This document shows positions 26,060 through 35,320 of a stretch of 64,000 nucleotides of DNA, one piece after another (position 1 is the first letter of the stretch; each line of letters starts with the position of its first letter). The notes beneath the pieces are model-generated. The model was not told where the DNA came from. It ran no database searches and saw nothing but the letters and a program-made list of their open reading frames with translations. A program made the translations under genes and the position numbers. This stretch comes from Maritimibacter alkaliphilus (GTDB lineage Bacteria > Pseudomonadota > Alphaproteobacteria > Rhodobacterales > Rhodobacteraceae): positions 124,001 through 188,000 of the forward strand of contig NZ_JAHVIT010000003.1 of NCBI RefSeq assembly GCF_019801605.1, in the 5' to 3' direction.

Positions 26060-26964
26060 CAGGCGAGGTCCTTCAGCGTACGGTTGGCCGCGCTGCGGGT
26101 GGCCCAGAAGGCCACGGCGGCGGCCACCGGGGGCACGACCAGCGGCCAGAGCCATTGCAGCCCCTGGAAGCCGAGGCCGGTGAGGAAGCCGCCCTCGTCC
26201 TGCGCCGCGGGCAGCGCGAGGATGGCGAGACAGCCCGCTATCATGCCGATGCCCGCGCCGACGAGGGCCCGGATCGTGAAGCGGCGCACGAAGGCGCGGG
26301 CGATGAAGACGTCGCGCGCGCCCACAAGGCGCAGCACGGTGATGACCTGTGCATTGGCGGCGAGGGCGGCATTGGCGGCAAGGGTGATCACCGCCCCCAT
26401 CGCCCCGCCGATCAGCAGGATCGACAGCCAGCCGAGCGCGCGGAGCCTCTCCGCCGCCCGCACGAGGGGCCGCCGCCAGCGGCTGTGATCGTCGAGCACG
26501 GCGCCCGGCACCTCGGCCTGAAGGCGCAGGCGCAGGCCCGCGGCATCGAAGCCCTGGGGCTCTTCCACGATCTCGATCAGCTGCGGGATCGGCAGCTCGT
26601 CCACCGGCAGGTCGGGCCCGAACCACGGCGCCAGCAGGGCGCGCTGCTCATCCGAGCCGAGCGCACGGGCCGTAGCCACGCCCTCGGTCGTCTCCAGCAC
26701 GCGCAGGGCGGCCTGGGTCTGGGCCTCGATCTGGTCTTCGGGGGCCGAGATCCGCAGCGTGGCGGAGCGTGCAAGCTCCGCGCCCCAGTCATGGGCCAGC
26801 CGCCCCGTCGCCAGCGACAGCGCCAGGGCAAAGACCGCGAGGAAGGCCATGACCGCCGAGGCAAAGAGCGTCAGCGAGGCGGTGAATCCCGTGGGCGGCA
26901 CCACGCGGTCCGCCGGGCCCTCGCCCGACATCAGCGTGTTGAAACGGTCTCGCAGCGCCTTCAC
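26059..26964 (-). CDS. ftsX: FtsX-like ABC permease
   Basis: The 301-residue membrane protein has one helix near the N-terminus, a periplasmic domain of about 110 residues and three helices at the C-terminus, the FtsX layout. The cytoplasmic segment AANAQVITVLRLVGARDVFIARAFV is the conserved coupling block. It pairs with FtsE, which overlaps by 4 nt. FtsEX regulates septal peptidoglycan hydrolases during cell division. The sequence is diverged from the enterobacterial protein, as usual in Rhodobacteraceae. Confidence 0.85.
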   Translation of the reverse strand: MKALRDRFNTLMSGEGPADRVVPPTGFTASLTLFASAVMAFLAVFALALSLATGRLAHDWGAELARSATLRISAPEDQIEAQTQAALRVLETTEGVATARALGSDEQRALLAPWFGPDLPVDELPIPQLIEIVEEPQGFDAAGLRLRLQAEVPGAVLDDHSRWRRPLVRAAERLRALGWLSILLIGGAMGAVITLAANAALAANAQVITVLRLVGARDVFIARAFVRRFTIRALVGAGIGMIAGCLAILALPAAQDEGGFLTGLGFQGLQWLWPLVVPPVAAAVAFWATRSAANRTLKDLA

Positions 26965-27638
26965 AGGTCCGCCCCCGCCAGTTGCAGCCGCCGGTTCACG
27001 ATCCGCAGCACGCGGGCCTGGACCTGGCTCTTGGTGGAGCGGATGATGCCGAGGTCGTGGGTGGCGATCATGATGGTCTTGCCCATGCGGTTCAGCTCGA
27101 TCAGCAGGGTCATCAGGCGCTGCGACATCTCGTAGTCGACGTTGCCCGTGGGTTCATCCGCGAGGATCACGTCCGGCGACATGATCACCGCGCGGGCCAG
27201 GGCCGCACGCTGCCGCTCGCCGCCCGACAGCTCCGGCGGCAGGGCCTTGGCGCGGTGACTGAGCCCGCACCAGCCCAGCAGGTCCTTGAGGTTGGTCTGC
27301 TCCTGCAGCGTGTCCCGGCCCGAGACGATCAGCGGCAGGGCCACGTTCTCGGCCAGCGGCAGGTGGTCGAGGAACTGGCAGTCCTGGTGCACCACGCCGA
27401 TCCGGCGCCGGGTCATGGCGACATCGTCGCGGGTCATGTCGCGCACGTCGCGGCCGAAGAGCTGCGCATGGCCCGCGGTCGGCGTCAGCGCGCCGTAGCA
27501 GAGCCGCAGGAAGGTCGTCTTGCCGCTGCCCGAGGGCCCGGTGAGGAAGTGGAACGACCCCGGCGACAGCTTCAGCGAGACCTCGCTCAGCAGTTCGCCC
27601 CCGCCATAGCTGTAGGCCACGTTTTCCAGTTCGATCAC
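26961..27638 (-). CDS. ftsE: FtsE-like ABC ATPase (GTG start)
   Basis: The 225-residue ATPase has the Walker A motif GPSGSGKTT, the signature LSGGERQRAALARA and the Walker B site VILADEPTGNVD. The open frame extends far upstream, but the family start corresponds to VIELENVAYSY. A GTG at 27638 with GAGGGG upstream fits. Its stop overlaps the ftsX start by 4 nt (ATGA). It drives the FtsEX complex and is divergent from the zinc-ribbon gene. Confidence 0.9.
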   Translation of the reverse strand: MIELENVAYSYGGGELLSEVSLKLSPGSFHFLTGPSGSGKTTFLRLCYGALTPTAGHAQLFGRDVRDMTRDDVAMTRRRIGVVHQDCQFLDHLPLAENVALPLIVSGRDTLQEQTNLKDLLGWCGLSHRAKALPPELSGGERQRAALARAVIMSPDVILADEPTGNVDYEMSQRLMTLLIELNRMGKTIMIATHDLGIIRSTKSQVQARVLRIVNRRLQLAGADL

Positions 27639-27881
27639 GGCTTGCCCCTCTTCGGGCCCGGCGGACCCGCGTGATGCCGCGGCTGCATGGTGCCGCGATG
27701 ATGCTTCCTTTTGCACGAGAGCGGCGCCGGTTTCAATCTCCGGGGGCCCGTCGGCGCCCCCCGGGCCACGGCTTTGATCCGGCGTGCAAACCCGCCTGTC
27801 TTTGGGACTTTTTTCCGCCGCCCGGAGACCATATGCTAGGCGGAACGGAGCGAGGCATCCGAGGGAAACGAAAGGGATAAC

Positions 27882-28895
27882 ATGCGGCTGGTCTGCCCGA
27901 ACTGCGGCGCGCAATACGAGGTGCCCGACGAGGTGATCCCCGAGGCCGGGCGCGATGTGCAGTGTTCCGCCTGCGGCGACACCTGGTTCCAGCATCACCC
28001 GTCCCATGCGCCCGCCATCGAGGCGGACGAAGCTGCGCTCGCCCCCGAGGCAGCGCCCGTCGCCGCCTCAGGCCACATCACCGAGGACACAGCCGGGCCC
28101 AAGGACACAGCCGAGCCCGAGGAAGCCGCAGACCCCGTCCATGCGGAGGACGCGGCAGACGACACCGCGGGGGACGCCGACACGACCCCTGTGCGCGAGA
28201 CCGCGGAGGCAGACGACGGCTTCGACGATTTCCCGGCGCCGGCCCATGATCCCGACCGTGACATCATCGAGGACGACGAGCCCGAGGATGCGATCATCCC
28301 GCCAGCCGTTCCCGCCCGGTCGCGCCGGCTGGACCCCGGCGTTCAGAACGTGCTGCGCGAGGAGGCGGAGCACGAGGCCCGCCGCCGGGCCGCCGAACAG
28401 CAGACCGGGCTCGAAAGCCAGCCGGACCTCGGGCTCACGCAGCCCTCCGAGGACCCCAAGGACCGGGCCGAGACCGCGCGCCGCCGCATGGCACAGGTGA
28501 AGGGCGAGACGACGCCCCGCGCCACCGCCTCTCCTGCCGCCATCGAGGATGCTGCCACTGCCGAGGCCACCTCGCGCCGCGACCTGCTGCCGGACATCGA
28601 GGAGATCAACTCGACCCTGCGCAGCAAGGGCGAGCGCCGGGCCGCCAGCACGCCCGCCGCCGATGCCGACACCGCCCGCGAACAGCGCCGCGGCTTCCGG
28701 ATCGGCTTTGGCCTGACGCTGATGGTGACGGCACTGGCGATCATCGTCTACGTCAATGCGGACAAGCTCGCCCTGCGCTATCCGCCCGTCGCGCCGACGC
28801 TGCAGAGCTATCAGACCAATGTGAACGAAGGCCGCCGCTGGCTCGACACCAAGGTGGCGAACCTGCTGGCCTGGCTGGAGTCCGACGGCGCCTGA
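27882..28895 (+). CDS. Zinc-ribbon (MJ0042-type) protein with long acidic linker and one membrane helix
   Basis: The 337-residue protein begins MRLVCPNCGAQYEVPDEVIP and continues with CSACGDTWFQH, two CxxC pairs forming a MJ0042-like zinc ribbon. A low-complexity acidic region of about 200 residues (Ala/Asp/Glu-rich) follows, then one membrane helix (GFGLTLMVTALAIIVYV) and a short tail. This build is widespread in Rhodobacterales. The ribbon would face the cytoplasm. The function is unknown. It is divergent from ftsE, and a pentanucleotide array follows within 90 nt of the stop. Confidence 0.82.
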   Translation: MRLVCPNCGAQYEVPDEVIPEAGRDVQCSACGDTWFQHHPSHAPAIEADEAALAPEAAPVAASGHITEDTAGPKDTAEPEEAADPVHAEDAADDTAGDADTTPVRETAEADDGFDDFPAPAHDPDRDIIEDDEPEDAIIPPAVPARSRRLDPGVQNVLREEAEHEARRRAAEQQTGLESQPDLGLTQPSEDPKDRAETARRRMAQVKGETTPRATASPAAIEDAATAEATSRRDLLPDIEEINSTLRSKGERRAASTPAADADTAREQRRGFRIGFGLTLMVTALAIIVYVNADKLALRYPPVAPTLQSYQTNVNEGRRWLDTKVANLLAWLESDGA

Positions 28896-28980
28896 GCCCG
28901 TCAGCCGCCGCTCCCGCCCTATCCTGATCCACGGCCAGCGTCCTCCTGGCCGTCTTCGTCTCCGCCCCTACGCACGAAAC

Positions 28981-29097
28981 GGCTCGGCTCGGCTCGGCTC
29001 GGCTCGGCTCGGCTCGGCTCGGCTCGGCTCGGCTCGGCTCGGCTCGGCTCGGCTCGGCTCGGCTCGGCTCGGCTCGGCTCGGCTCGGCTCGGCTCGG
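28981..29097. repeat. (GGCTC)23 pentanucleotide tandem array
   Basis: Twenty-three perfect copies of GGCTC run without a single change from 28981 to 29095, followed by GG. There is no coding gene here. The complement reads GAGCC, so any minus-strand frame translates as a five-residue repeat of Arg-Ala-Glu-Pro-Ser, a trivial result of the repeat. The array lies 85 nt after the zinc-ribbon gene stop and 144 nt from the end of the TIGR02302 gene. Confidence 0.98.
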
Positions 29098-29240
29098 ACA
29101 GCGGTGCTGCGGAGACAGCCGCCGCGCAAGCGCCTTTCACCGGATCAGACCGCCCTTGACGAGAAGGGCCCCGCCGCCAAGGCAGGGCCTTACAGAGAGC
29201 TTTCCATTAGGCCTCTCAGCAACCGGTCAGACGTAGGGGC
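29098..29240. other. Spacer between the pentanucleotide array and the TIGR02302 gene end
   Basis: An imperfect inverted repeat GGCCCCGCC/GGCAGGGCC at about 29168-29189 (one C-A mismatch) could be a weak terminator for the minus-strand TIGR02302 gene. No gene is seen. Confidence 0.4.
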
Positions 29241-31871
29241 TCAGAACCGGTCCAGCAGGCGGCGCAGGTAGTCGAGTTCCTCCTGCGGGCGGTCACCCTC
29301 GCCGGAGCGGCGGCGGATCTCGTCGAGGAGATCGCGGGCGCGGCGGTAGACGTCTTCGCCCTGCAACATCTCTTCCTGATTGCCCAAAGACCCGTTCGAG
29401 CCCGCGTTGCGGCCCAGCGGATCGTTCTGTTCGCCGCCCGCATTGCCCTGTGCCTGGCCCTGCTGGCCACGCATCTGGCGTTCCTCTTCGGCCACGGCCT
29501 CGCCGAGGTTGCGCATCCCCTCGCGGAGCGCCTCCATCGCCTCGGACTGGCGGTCGATCGCCTCGGCCAGATCGTCCTGCCGGAGGGCCTCCTCGGCGCC
29601 TTCCATGGCCCGTTCGGCCTGTTCCAGCGCCTCGCGGGCCGCGTCACCGGCTTCGGAGCCCGCGCCGGGCAGGTTGCCGCGCTGGCGGTTCAGCTCGTCG
29701 CGCAGGGCGCGCTGCCGCTCGGCGAGGTTCTCGCGCGGGTCGCCGCTCTGACCGTCACCTTGTCCCTGCCCGGGCTGGGCCTGCTGGCCGCCCTGTCCCT
29801 GCTGCTGGCCGCCCTGCCCCTGCTGACCCGGCGCCTGCGGCAGGCCGTCGTCGTTCTGGCCCATCTGGCCCTGACCCTGCTGGCCCTGTTGCCCCTGCTG
29901 GCCTTGCTGACCCTGGTTGAACTGCCGCTGCAGGTCCTGGAAGGCCTGGTCCGAGAGGCCCTGCTGATCGCGCAGCGTTTCCGCGAGCCCCTCCATGGCC
30001 TGCTGGCCGGGGCTCTGCTGGCCGCCGCCCTCGCCCTGGGTGACGCGCATGTTCTCCATCATCTGCTGGAGTTCCTGCAGCGCCTGCTGCGCCTCGGCCA
30101 TGCGGCCCTCTTCCATCAGCTCCTGGATGCGGTCCATCATGCGCTGCAGGTCATCCTGCGTCATGCGCATGGCGTTCTCGGACATCTGCTGGTTCTGCTG
30201 GCCGTCCTGGTTTTCCTGCTGGGCCTGCCGCGACAGCTGGCGCAGGTAATCCTGCGTGGCATCGCGCAGCTCCTGCATCAGGCGGGCGATCTCCTCCTCC
30301 GAGGCGCCGCGCTTCATCGCTTCGGTCAACTGTTCCTGGGCGCGCTGCATCCGCTCCATGGCGTCGCCGATGTCGCCCTCCTCGAGCAGCAGGGCGAGGT
30401 CCCACAGGGCCTCGGCGATCTCGTCGCGCTGCGGATCGGTCAGGCGGGCGTACTGCGTGATCGTGTCGAGGCGGCGCAGCACGTGGCGGTAGCGCAGGTA
30501 GGTCGTCTCGTCATCGAAGAGCCCCTCCGGCTGCCACGAGATCGCGCGCATCACCTGCACGATGTCGCGGGCGCTGTCGCGGTTCCAGAGCAGGTCACGG
30601 CGCTGCTCGATCACCGCGGCGGCGAGCGGATCGAAGAAGGTGCGCGCGGCAAGCCGCATGGCCTGCCGTTCCGAGATGCCCGTCTGGCCGGCGGCGTCCT
30701 CGGCCTCCAGCTGCACCACGACCGGAAGATTGGCCCAGGGATGCTTGGAGAAATTCTCGATCAGCGTCTCCTCGAACTCGGCCCGGTTGCCGGCAATCGG
30801 CAGGGGCAGCGGCAGGTCGATGACGGTCTCGTCCTCCGGCTCGGGCGCGAGGCCATAGCGGCGGTCGATATTGGCCATGTCGAGCGCGATCAGCGCACGC
30901 CCCCCGATGACGCCGTAGTCGTCCATGGCCTTGAACGGCAGGGTCATCTCGCCCTCGGCCGAGGCCTCGGCCAGCGAGGTGACACCGATCTGCGGCGGCA
31001 GGTCGGGGATCACGGCGATCTTCCACGCCCGGCCGCCCGGGCCCTCGATGGCGATGGCACCGTCCTGCGAGATGGTGAAGTCCTGGCTCAGCGCCGCGCC
31101 CTCCTCGCCCGTGGCCTCCACCGGGCGGCCCGAGACCGCCTCGTTGACCACCAGCTCGCCCGGGGCGCCGTAGAGCCGCAGGGTGACGCGGCTGCCCGTG
31201 ACGGCGGTGAGCTGTCCGGGCTGGATATCGTTCAGGTAGAGCACCGGCAGGCCGGTGTAGGCAGGCGGCTCAAGCCAGCCCTCCCACGAGGGACCGGCGG
31301 CCAGTGCGGCCCCGCCGGTGCCCGGCGTCATCTGGGTGACCGAGGACACCCGCCAGACCGAGCCGAAGATCAGCGCGGTGACGAAGCCCATCAGCGCGAT
31401 ATAGCGCAGGCCGAAGGGATCACGGGTGGACATGCGCAGGTCGGGCTTCACCGCATGGGCGCCTTCGGCGGCGCGGGCCATGCGGGTCTGGTGTGCGGCC
31501 CAGATCGCGGCAGAGGCCGCGTCCTCGCCACCGATGGCCTGCGCATCGCGCAGCGCCTGCAGCGGACGGCCCTTCAGCGAGGCATCGAGCCGCGCCTCGG
31601 CCTCGGCGGCGGAGGGGAAATTGAAGCGCCGGACCCCGCGCCAGAGGAACCAGGCCACCGCCACGAGGGCGATCACGGCCACGGCCCAGACAAGCTCCAG
31701 CGGGGCGATGTCCTGCAGGCCCAGCATCAGCGCCCCGGCCGCGGCGATCACCACGGACCACAGCGGCCAGAAGGCGCGGGTCAGGCGTTCGGCCAGCATA
31801 CCGGCGCGGGTGAGCAGAAGGGCGGGCGCCAGCTGGCGCAGGGTCTGGGTCAGCGGTGTCTGTTCAGGCAT
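29241..31871 (-). CDS. TIGR02302/DUF4175 family membrane protein with Gln/Gly-rich C-terminal region
   Basis: The 876-residue protein has two adjacent hydrophobic helices near residues 30-75, a third around 155-170, a large periplasmic-type domain and a long helical region. The last 250 residues are low in complexity, very rich in Gln, Gly and Glu (many QQGQ units). This is the layout of the alphaproteobacterial TIGR02302 (DUF4175) family. Its function is unknown. It lies 33 nt beyond lysA on the same strand. Confidence 0.88.
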   Translation of the reverse strand: MPEQTPLTQTLRQLAPALLLTRAGMLAERLTRAFWPLWSVVIAAAGALMLGLQDIAPLELVWAVAVIALVAVAWFLWRGVRRFNFPSAAEAEARLDASLKGRPLQALRDAQAIGGEDAASAAIWAAHQTRMARAAEGAHAVKPDLRMSTRDPFGLRYIALMGFVTALIFGSVWRVSSVTQMTPGTGGAALAAGPSWEGWLEPPAYTGLPVLYLNDIQPGQLTAVTGSRVTLRLYGAPGELVVNEAVSGRPVEATGEEGAALSQDFTISQDGAIAIEGPGGRAWKIAVIPDLPPQIGVTSLAEASAEGEMTLPFKAMDDYGVIGGRALIALDMANIDRRYGLAPEPEDETVIDLPLPLPIAGNRAEFEETLIENFSKHPWANLPVVVQLEAEDAAGQTGISERQAMRLAARTFFDPLAAAVIEQRRDLLWNRDSARDIVQVMRAISWQPEGLFDDETTYLRYRHVLRRLDTITQYARLTDPQRDEIAEALWDLALLLEEGDIGDAMERMQRAQEQLTEAMKRGASEEEIARLMQELRDATQDYLRQLSRQAQQENQDGQQNQQMSENAMRMTQDDLQRMMDRIQELMEEGRMAEAQQALQELQQMMENMRVTQGEGGGQQSPGQQAMEGLAETLRDQQGLSDQAFQDLQRQFNQGQQGQQGQQGQQGQGQMGQNDDGLPQAPGQQGQGGQQQGQGGQQAQPGQGQGDGQSGDPRENLAERQRALRDELNRQRGNLPGAGSEAGDAAREALEQAERAMEGAEEALRQDDLAEAIDRQSEAMEALREGMRNLGEAVAEEERQMRGQQGQAQGNAGGEQNDPLGRNAGSNGSLGNQEEMLQGEDVYRRARDLLDEIRRRSGEGDRPQEELDYLRRLLDRF

Positions 31872-31904
31872 CTTCCGGTCCAGCGGCCTGACACGGGCAT
31901 CGCG

Positions 31905-33170
31905 TCAGAGCCATTCCGGAAGGGTATCGCGATTTATGATTTCCTCAAAGCTCGGTCGCTCACGGATGACAGCGAAGTGATCATCTTTAACAAGAACTTC
32001 AGGGACCAGCGGCCGGGTGTTGTACTCGCTCGCCATCACCGCGCCATAGGCCCCGGCGGAGCGGAAGGCGACGAGGTCCCCCGCCGCGAGCGTCGTCAGG
32101 CTGCGCTGCTTGGCAAAGGTGTCGCCGCTTTCGCAGACCGGGCCCACCACGTCATAGGCGGCCTGTTCGGCGCCGGCCTCGGGCTCGACCACGGGGACGA
32201 TGTCGTGGTGCGCCTCGTACATGGCCGGGCGGATCAGGTCGTTCATGGCGGCGTCGAGGATGAGGAAATCGCGGCCCTCGCCCTGCTTGAGGTAGATCAC
32301 CTCGGAGACGAGGATACCGGCGTTGCCCGCCACGAGCCGGCCCGGTTCGATCTCGATCTCGCAGCCCTTGTCGCCCAGTACCTCCTTGATGAGGTTGCCA
32401 TATTCGACGGGCAGCGGGGGCGCCTCGTTGCCGCGGGTGTAGGGAATCCCGAGGCCACCGCCAAGGTCGAGGCGGCGGATGTCATGGCCGTCCGCGCGCA
32501 GCCGGTCCACCAACTCGCCCACCTTGGTGAAGGCGAGGCGGTAGGGTTCCAGATCAGTCAGCTGCGAGCCGATGTGCACGTCGATGCCCACGACCTCCAG
32601 CCCCGGCAAGGCGGCGGCGGTGGCATAGACCTCGGACGCGCGGGAGATCGGGACGCCGAACTTGTTCTCGGACTTTCCGGTGGCGATCTTGGCGTGGGTC
32701 TTGGCATCCACGTCGGGATTCACGCGCACGGCAATCGGCGCGATCACGCCCATCTCCGAGGCGACCTCCGAGAGTGCCTGCATTTCGGGCTCCGACTCGA
32801 CGTTGAACTGGCGGATGCCGCCCTCGAGCGCCGCGCGCATCTCCTCGCGGGTCTTGCCCACACCGGAGAAGACGATCCGGTCGCCGGGCACGCCCGCCGC
32901 CTTGGCCCGCGCGTATTCCCCGCCCGAGACCACGTCCATGCCCGCGCCGAGCTGCGCCAGCGTCTTGAGGATCGCCTGGTTGCTGGCGGCCTTCATGGCG
33001 TAGCAGACCACGTGGGGCATGCCATCGAGCGCCTCGTCGAAGAGGCGGAAGTGCCGGGTCAGCGTGGCGGTGGAATAGATGTAGACCGGGGTGCCGACCT
33101 TGGCCGCGATCTCGGCCACGGGCACGTCCTCTGCGTAAAGCTGTCCATCGCGGTAGAGAAAATGATCCAT
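31905..33170 (-). CDS. lysA: Diaminopimelate decarboxylase
   Basis: The 421-residue PLP enzyme decarboxylates meso-diaminopimelate to L-lysine, the last step of lysine synthesis. It has the PLP-lysine block YAMKAASNQAILKTL, the glycine-rich phosphate site LGGGLGIPY, EPGRLVAGNAG, and CESGDTFAKQ with the catalytic cysteine. The ATG at 33170 (MDHFLYRDGQLYAEDV) is the family start; the frame is open upstream. It is near argH and the lipoprotein, a common arrangement. Confidence 0.97.
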   Translation of the reverse strand: MDHFLYRDGQLYAEDVPVAEIAAKVGTPVYIYSTATLTRHFRLFDEALDGMPHVVCYAMKAASNQAILKTLAQLGAGMDVVSGGEYARAKAAGVPGDRIVFSGVGKTREEMRAALEGGIRQFNVESEPEMQALSEVASEMGVIAPIAVRVNPDVDAKTHAKIATGKSENKFGVPISRASEVYATAAALPGLEVVGIDVHIGSQLTDLEPYRLAFTKVGELVDRLRADGHDIRRLDLGGGLGIPYTRGNEAPPLPVEYGNLIKEVLGDKGCEIEIEPGRLVAGNAGILVSEVIYLKQGEGRDFLILDAAMNDLIRPAMYEAHHDIVPVVEPEAGAEQAAYDVVGPVCESGDTFAKQRSLTTLAAGDLVAFRSAGAYGAVMASEYNTRPLVPEVLVKDDHFAVIRERPSFEEIINRDTLPEWL

Positions 33171-33280
33171 GGTCGCTCCCGGTAGATATGGCCTGCAGGT
33201 CAGGGCTTGCAGCGGTCTACACGGGGTGGCGGCGCGGCGCAATTGGCGCTTGTGCGCAAGGGCGAGACCCGGGGAAGCCC

Positions 33281-33330
33281 CGGGGGCCAGCCCCCGGACC
33301 CCCGGGATATTTCGGAACAGCGGATGAGGG
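33281..33330 (-). repeat. Post-stop repeat element beyond the DUF2834 gene
   Basis: Read outward from the DUF2834 gene on the minus strand, the motif is TCATCCGCTGTTCCGAAATA followed by TCCCGGGGGTCC and GGGGGCTGGCCCCC. The CCGAAATATCCCGGGGG core matches the other copies with small changes. The stop lies about 60 nt away, the longest spacing seen in the window. Confidence 0.6.
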
Positions 33331-33392
33331 GGACGGCGGGGTGCGCGGCGGCGGGGGCTCGGGCTGTCAGATGGGGCCGTCAGATGGGGCCG

Positions 33393-33707
33393 TCAAATCG
33401 GGCGCGTGCGCAGGAAGAGGTAGAGCGGCAGGCCGCAGCTGACGCCGATCAGGAAGGTCGCGGGGATCGCGATCAGGGCGGTGAAGTTGCGGCGCACCGC
33501 GACCTCGGCCAAGATCCAGAGTGTCAGCGCCACGGCGGCGATGATCAGGTCCCACATCAGCCCGGTGCTGGCGGCATTGGCGGTCCAGCCCGCGGTGAGG
33601 TCCGCGAGGCTGAGACCGTGTTCGGCAATCCACCCGGCGAAGTGGATCATGGGATGGACCGCGCCCCAGAGGGCGAGGCCGAGGTAGGCCAGCCGGAGCG
33701 GGCTCAT
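33393..33707 (-). CDS. DUF2834 family membrane protein
   Basis: The 104-residue protein has three hydrophobic helices. The block LRLAYLGLALWGAVHPMIHF followed by WTANAASTGLMWDLIIAAV and a final short helix matches the DUF2834 family of small membrane proteins. The ATG at 33707 overlaps the stop of the lipoprotein gene upstream by 4 nt. The role is unknown. It is third in the argH-lipoprotein-DUF2834 run. Confidence 0.8.
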   Translation of the reverse strand: MSPLRLAYLGLALWGAVHPMIHFAGWIAEHGLSLADLTAGWTANAASTGLMWDLIIAAVALTLWILAEVAVRRNFTALIAIPATFLIGVSCGLPLYLFLRTRPI

Positions 33708-33910
33708 CGCCGGGTGACGACGCCGAAGCGGGCATTGCCCGACACCGTGACACCGCTGCGGGTGTCGGCGCCGAGCTCGATGTCCATGCCGTTGGCCGAG
33801 GTCGGGCGGATGATCTGCTCGCGCTCCTTCGGCGGGCCGTTCACGCCGCAGGCCGCCACAACGGCGAGCGCCGCGAGGGCGGGGATGAGACGGAGAGTGG
33901 GGCGAGTCAT
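33704..33910 (-). CDS. Small lipoprotein, LptM-like
   Basis: The 68-residue protein has a lipoprotein signal peptide (hydrophobic stretch [11 protein letters not shown]) with a lipobox cysteine at about position 21, followed by [12 protein letters not shown] Cys-Gly-x-x-Gly-Pro start just after the lipobox recalls the LptM (YifL) lipoproteins, which are often encoded next to lysA and help assemble the LPS translocon. The assignment is tentative because the rest is divergent. It overlaps argH by 4 nt upstream and DUF2834 by 4 nt downstream. Confidence 0.7.
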   Translation of the reverse strand: MTRPTLRLIPALAALAVVAACGVNGPPKEREQIIRPTSANGMDIELGADTRSGVTVSGNARFGVVTRR

Positions 33911-35298
33911 GACAATGTGTCCTTCCAGCGGGCGATCTGTTCGCGCACCCGCGCGGGCGCGGTGCCGCCGTAAGACATACGCGATGCGACCGAATTGTGC
34001 ACGCCCAGGACGGTAAACACTTCGTCGGTGATGGCGCCGTGGACCTCCTGCATCTCGGCCAGCGAGAGATCGGGCAGGTCGCAGCCCTTCGCTTCCGCCT
34101 TGGCGACGAGGGAGCCGGTGACATGGTGCGCATCGCGGAACGGCATGCCGAGCGCGCGGACCAGCCAGTCGGCGAGATCGGTCGCGGTAGAGAAGCCCGC
34201 CCCGGCGGCGGCTTCCAGGGCCGGGCGGTTGGCGGTCATGTCGCCGACCATGCCGGTCATGGCGGCGAGCGCCAGCATCAGGTTGTCGGCGGCGTCGAAG
34301 ACCTGTTCCTTGTCCTCCTGCATGTCCTTGGAATAGGCCAGCGGAAGCCCCTTCATCACCATGGTCAGCGCGACATTGGCCCCGAAGATCCGCCCGATCT
34401 TGGCGCGGATCAGCTCAGCCGCGTCGGGGTTCTTCTTCTGCGGCATGATCGAGGAGCCGGTCGAGAACCGGTCCGAGAGCACGACGAAGCGGAACTGCGC
34501 GGAGGACCAGATCACCAGCTCCTCGGCCATCCGGCTGAGGTGCATGGCGCAGATCGAGGCGCAGGACAGGAATTCCAGCGCGAAGTCGCGATCCGAGACC
34601 GCGTCGAGCGAGTTCGCCGCCGGGCGGTCGAAGCCGAGCGCCTCGGCCGTCATGTGGCGGTCGATCGGGAAGGAAGTGCCGGCCAGGGCCGCCGCACCGA
34701 GGGGCGATTCGTTCATCCGTGCGCGGGCGTCGGTGAAGCGCGAGAGGTCGCGGGAGAACATCTCGACATAGGCCATCATGTGGTGGCCCCAGGTCACGGG
34801 CTGCGCGGTCTGCAGGTGGGTGAAGCCGGGCATGACCCAGTCGGCGCCGGCCTCGGCCTGTGCCAGCAGCGCCTGCATCAGCGCCTTGAGCCCCTCGATG
34901 GCCGCGTCGACCTGGTCGCGGGTCCAGAGGCGGAAGTCGGTCGCCACCTGGTCGTTGCGCGAGCGCCCGGTGTGGAGCCGCCCGGCGGGTTCGCCGATGA
35001 CCTCCTTCAGGCGGGCCTCGACGTTCATGTGGATGTCTTCGAGCGCGGTGGAGAAGGTGAAATCGCCCGCCTCGATCTCTGACAAGATCGTGAGAAGGCC
35101 TTCCCGGATCGCCTCGGCATCTTTATCGCTGATGATGCCCTGCGCCGCAAGCATCGCGGCATGGGCCCGCGAACCGGCGATGTCCTGCGCGGCCATGCGC
35201 TTGTCGAACCCGATCGAGGCGTTGATCGCCTCCATGATCGCATCGGGCCCGGCGGCGAAACGGCCGCCCCACATCTGGTTCGAGGTTTTCTGGGTCAT
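33907..35298 (-). CDS. argH: Argininosuccinate lyase
   Basis: The 463-residue enzyme splits argininosuccinate into arginine and fumarate. [20 protein letters not shown] is the fumarase-superfamily signature with the catalytic serine loop. [16 protein letters not shown] and [14 protein letters not shown] are further conserved blocks. The ATG at 35298 ([15 protein letters not shown]) was preferred over an upstream ATG at 35358 because it is the family start. The gene is divergent from tlpA with only 22 nt between start codons. Confidence 0.97.
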   Translation of the reverse strand: MTQKTSNQMWGGRFAAGPDAIMEAINASIGFDKRMAAQDIAGSRAHAAMLAAQGIISDKDAEAIREGLLTILSEIEAGDFTFSTALEDIHMNVEARLKEVIGEPAGRLHTGRSRNDQVATDFRLWTRDQVDAAIEGLKALMQALLAQAEAGADWVMPGFTHLQTAQPVTWGHHMMAYVEMFSRDLSRFTDARARMNESPLGAAALAGTSFPIDRHMTAEALGFDRPAANSLDAVSDRDFALEFLSCASICAMHLSRMAEELVIWSSAQFRFVVLSDRFSTGSSIMPQKKNPDAAELIRAKIGRIFGANVALTMVMKGLPLAYSKDMQEDKEQVFDAADNLMLALAAMTGMVGDMTANRPALEAAAGAGFSTATDLADWLVRALGMPFRDAHHVTGSLVAKAEAKGCDLPDLSLAEMQEVHGAITDEVFTVLGVHNSVASRMSYGGTAPARVREQIARWKDTLS

Positions 35299-35320
35299 GA
35301 GGTCCGCCTTCGGAGGAAAG

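Noticed and set aside
27639-28007. A 123-residue N-terminal extension of FtsE
   Set aside because: FtsE proteins start just before the first beta strand (VIELENV). The extension overlaps the promoter region and the start of the divergent zinc-ribbon gene.
28981-29097. CRISPR array
   Set aside because: The unit is 5 bp with no spacers. No cas genes are present in the window.
28919-29140. A 73-residue minus-strand frame of PSRAE repeats
   Set aside because: It is only the translation of the (GGCTC) array. The repeat period of five gives the same peptide in each frame of that strand.
29760-33185. A 1141-residue plus-strand frame across the TIGR02302 and lysA genes
   Set aside because: It crosses two convincing minus-strand genes and the gap between them. 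Its Leu/Ala-rich N-terminal part is the complement of the Gln/Gly-rich repeat.
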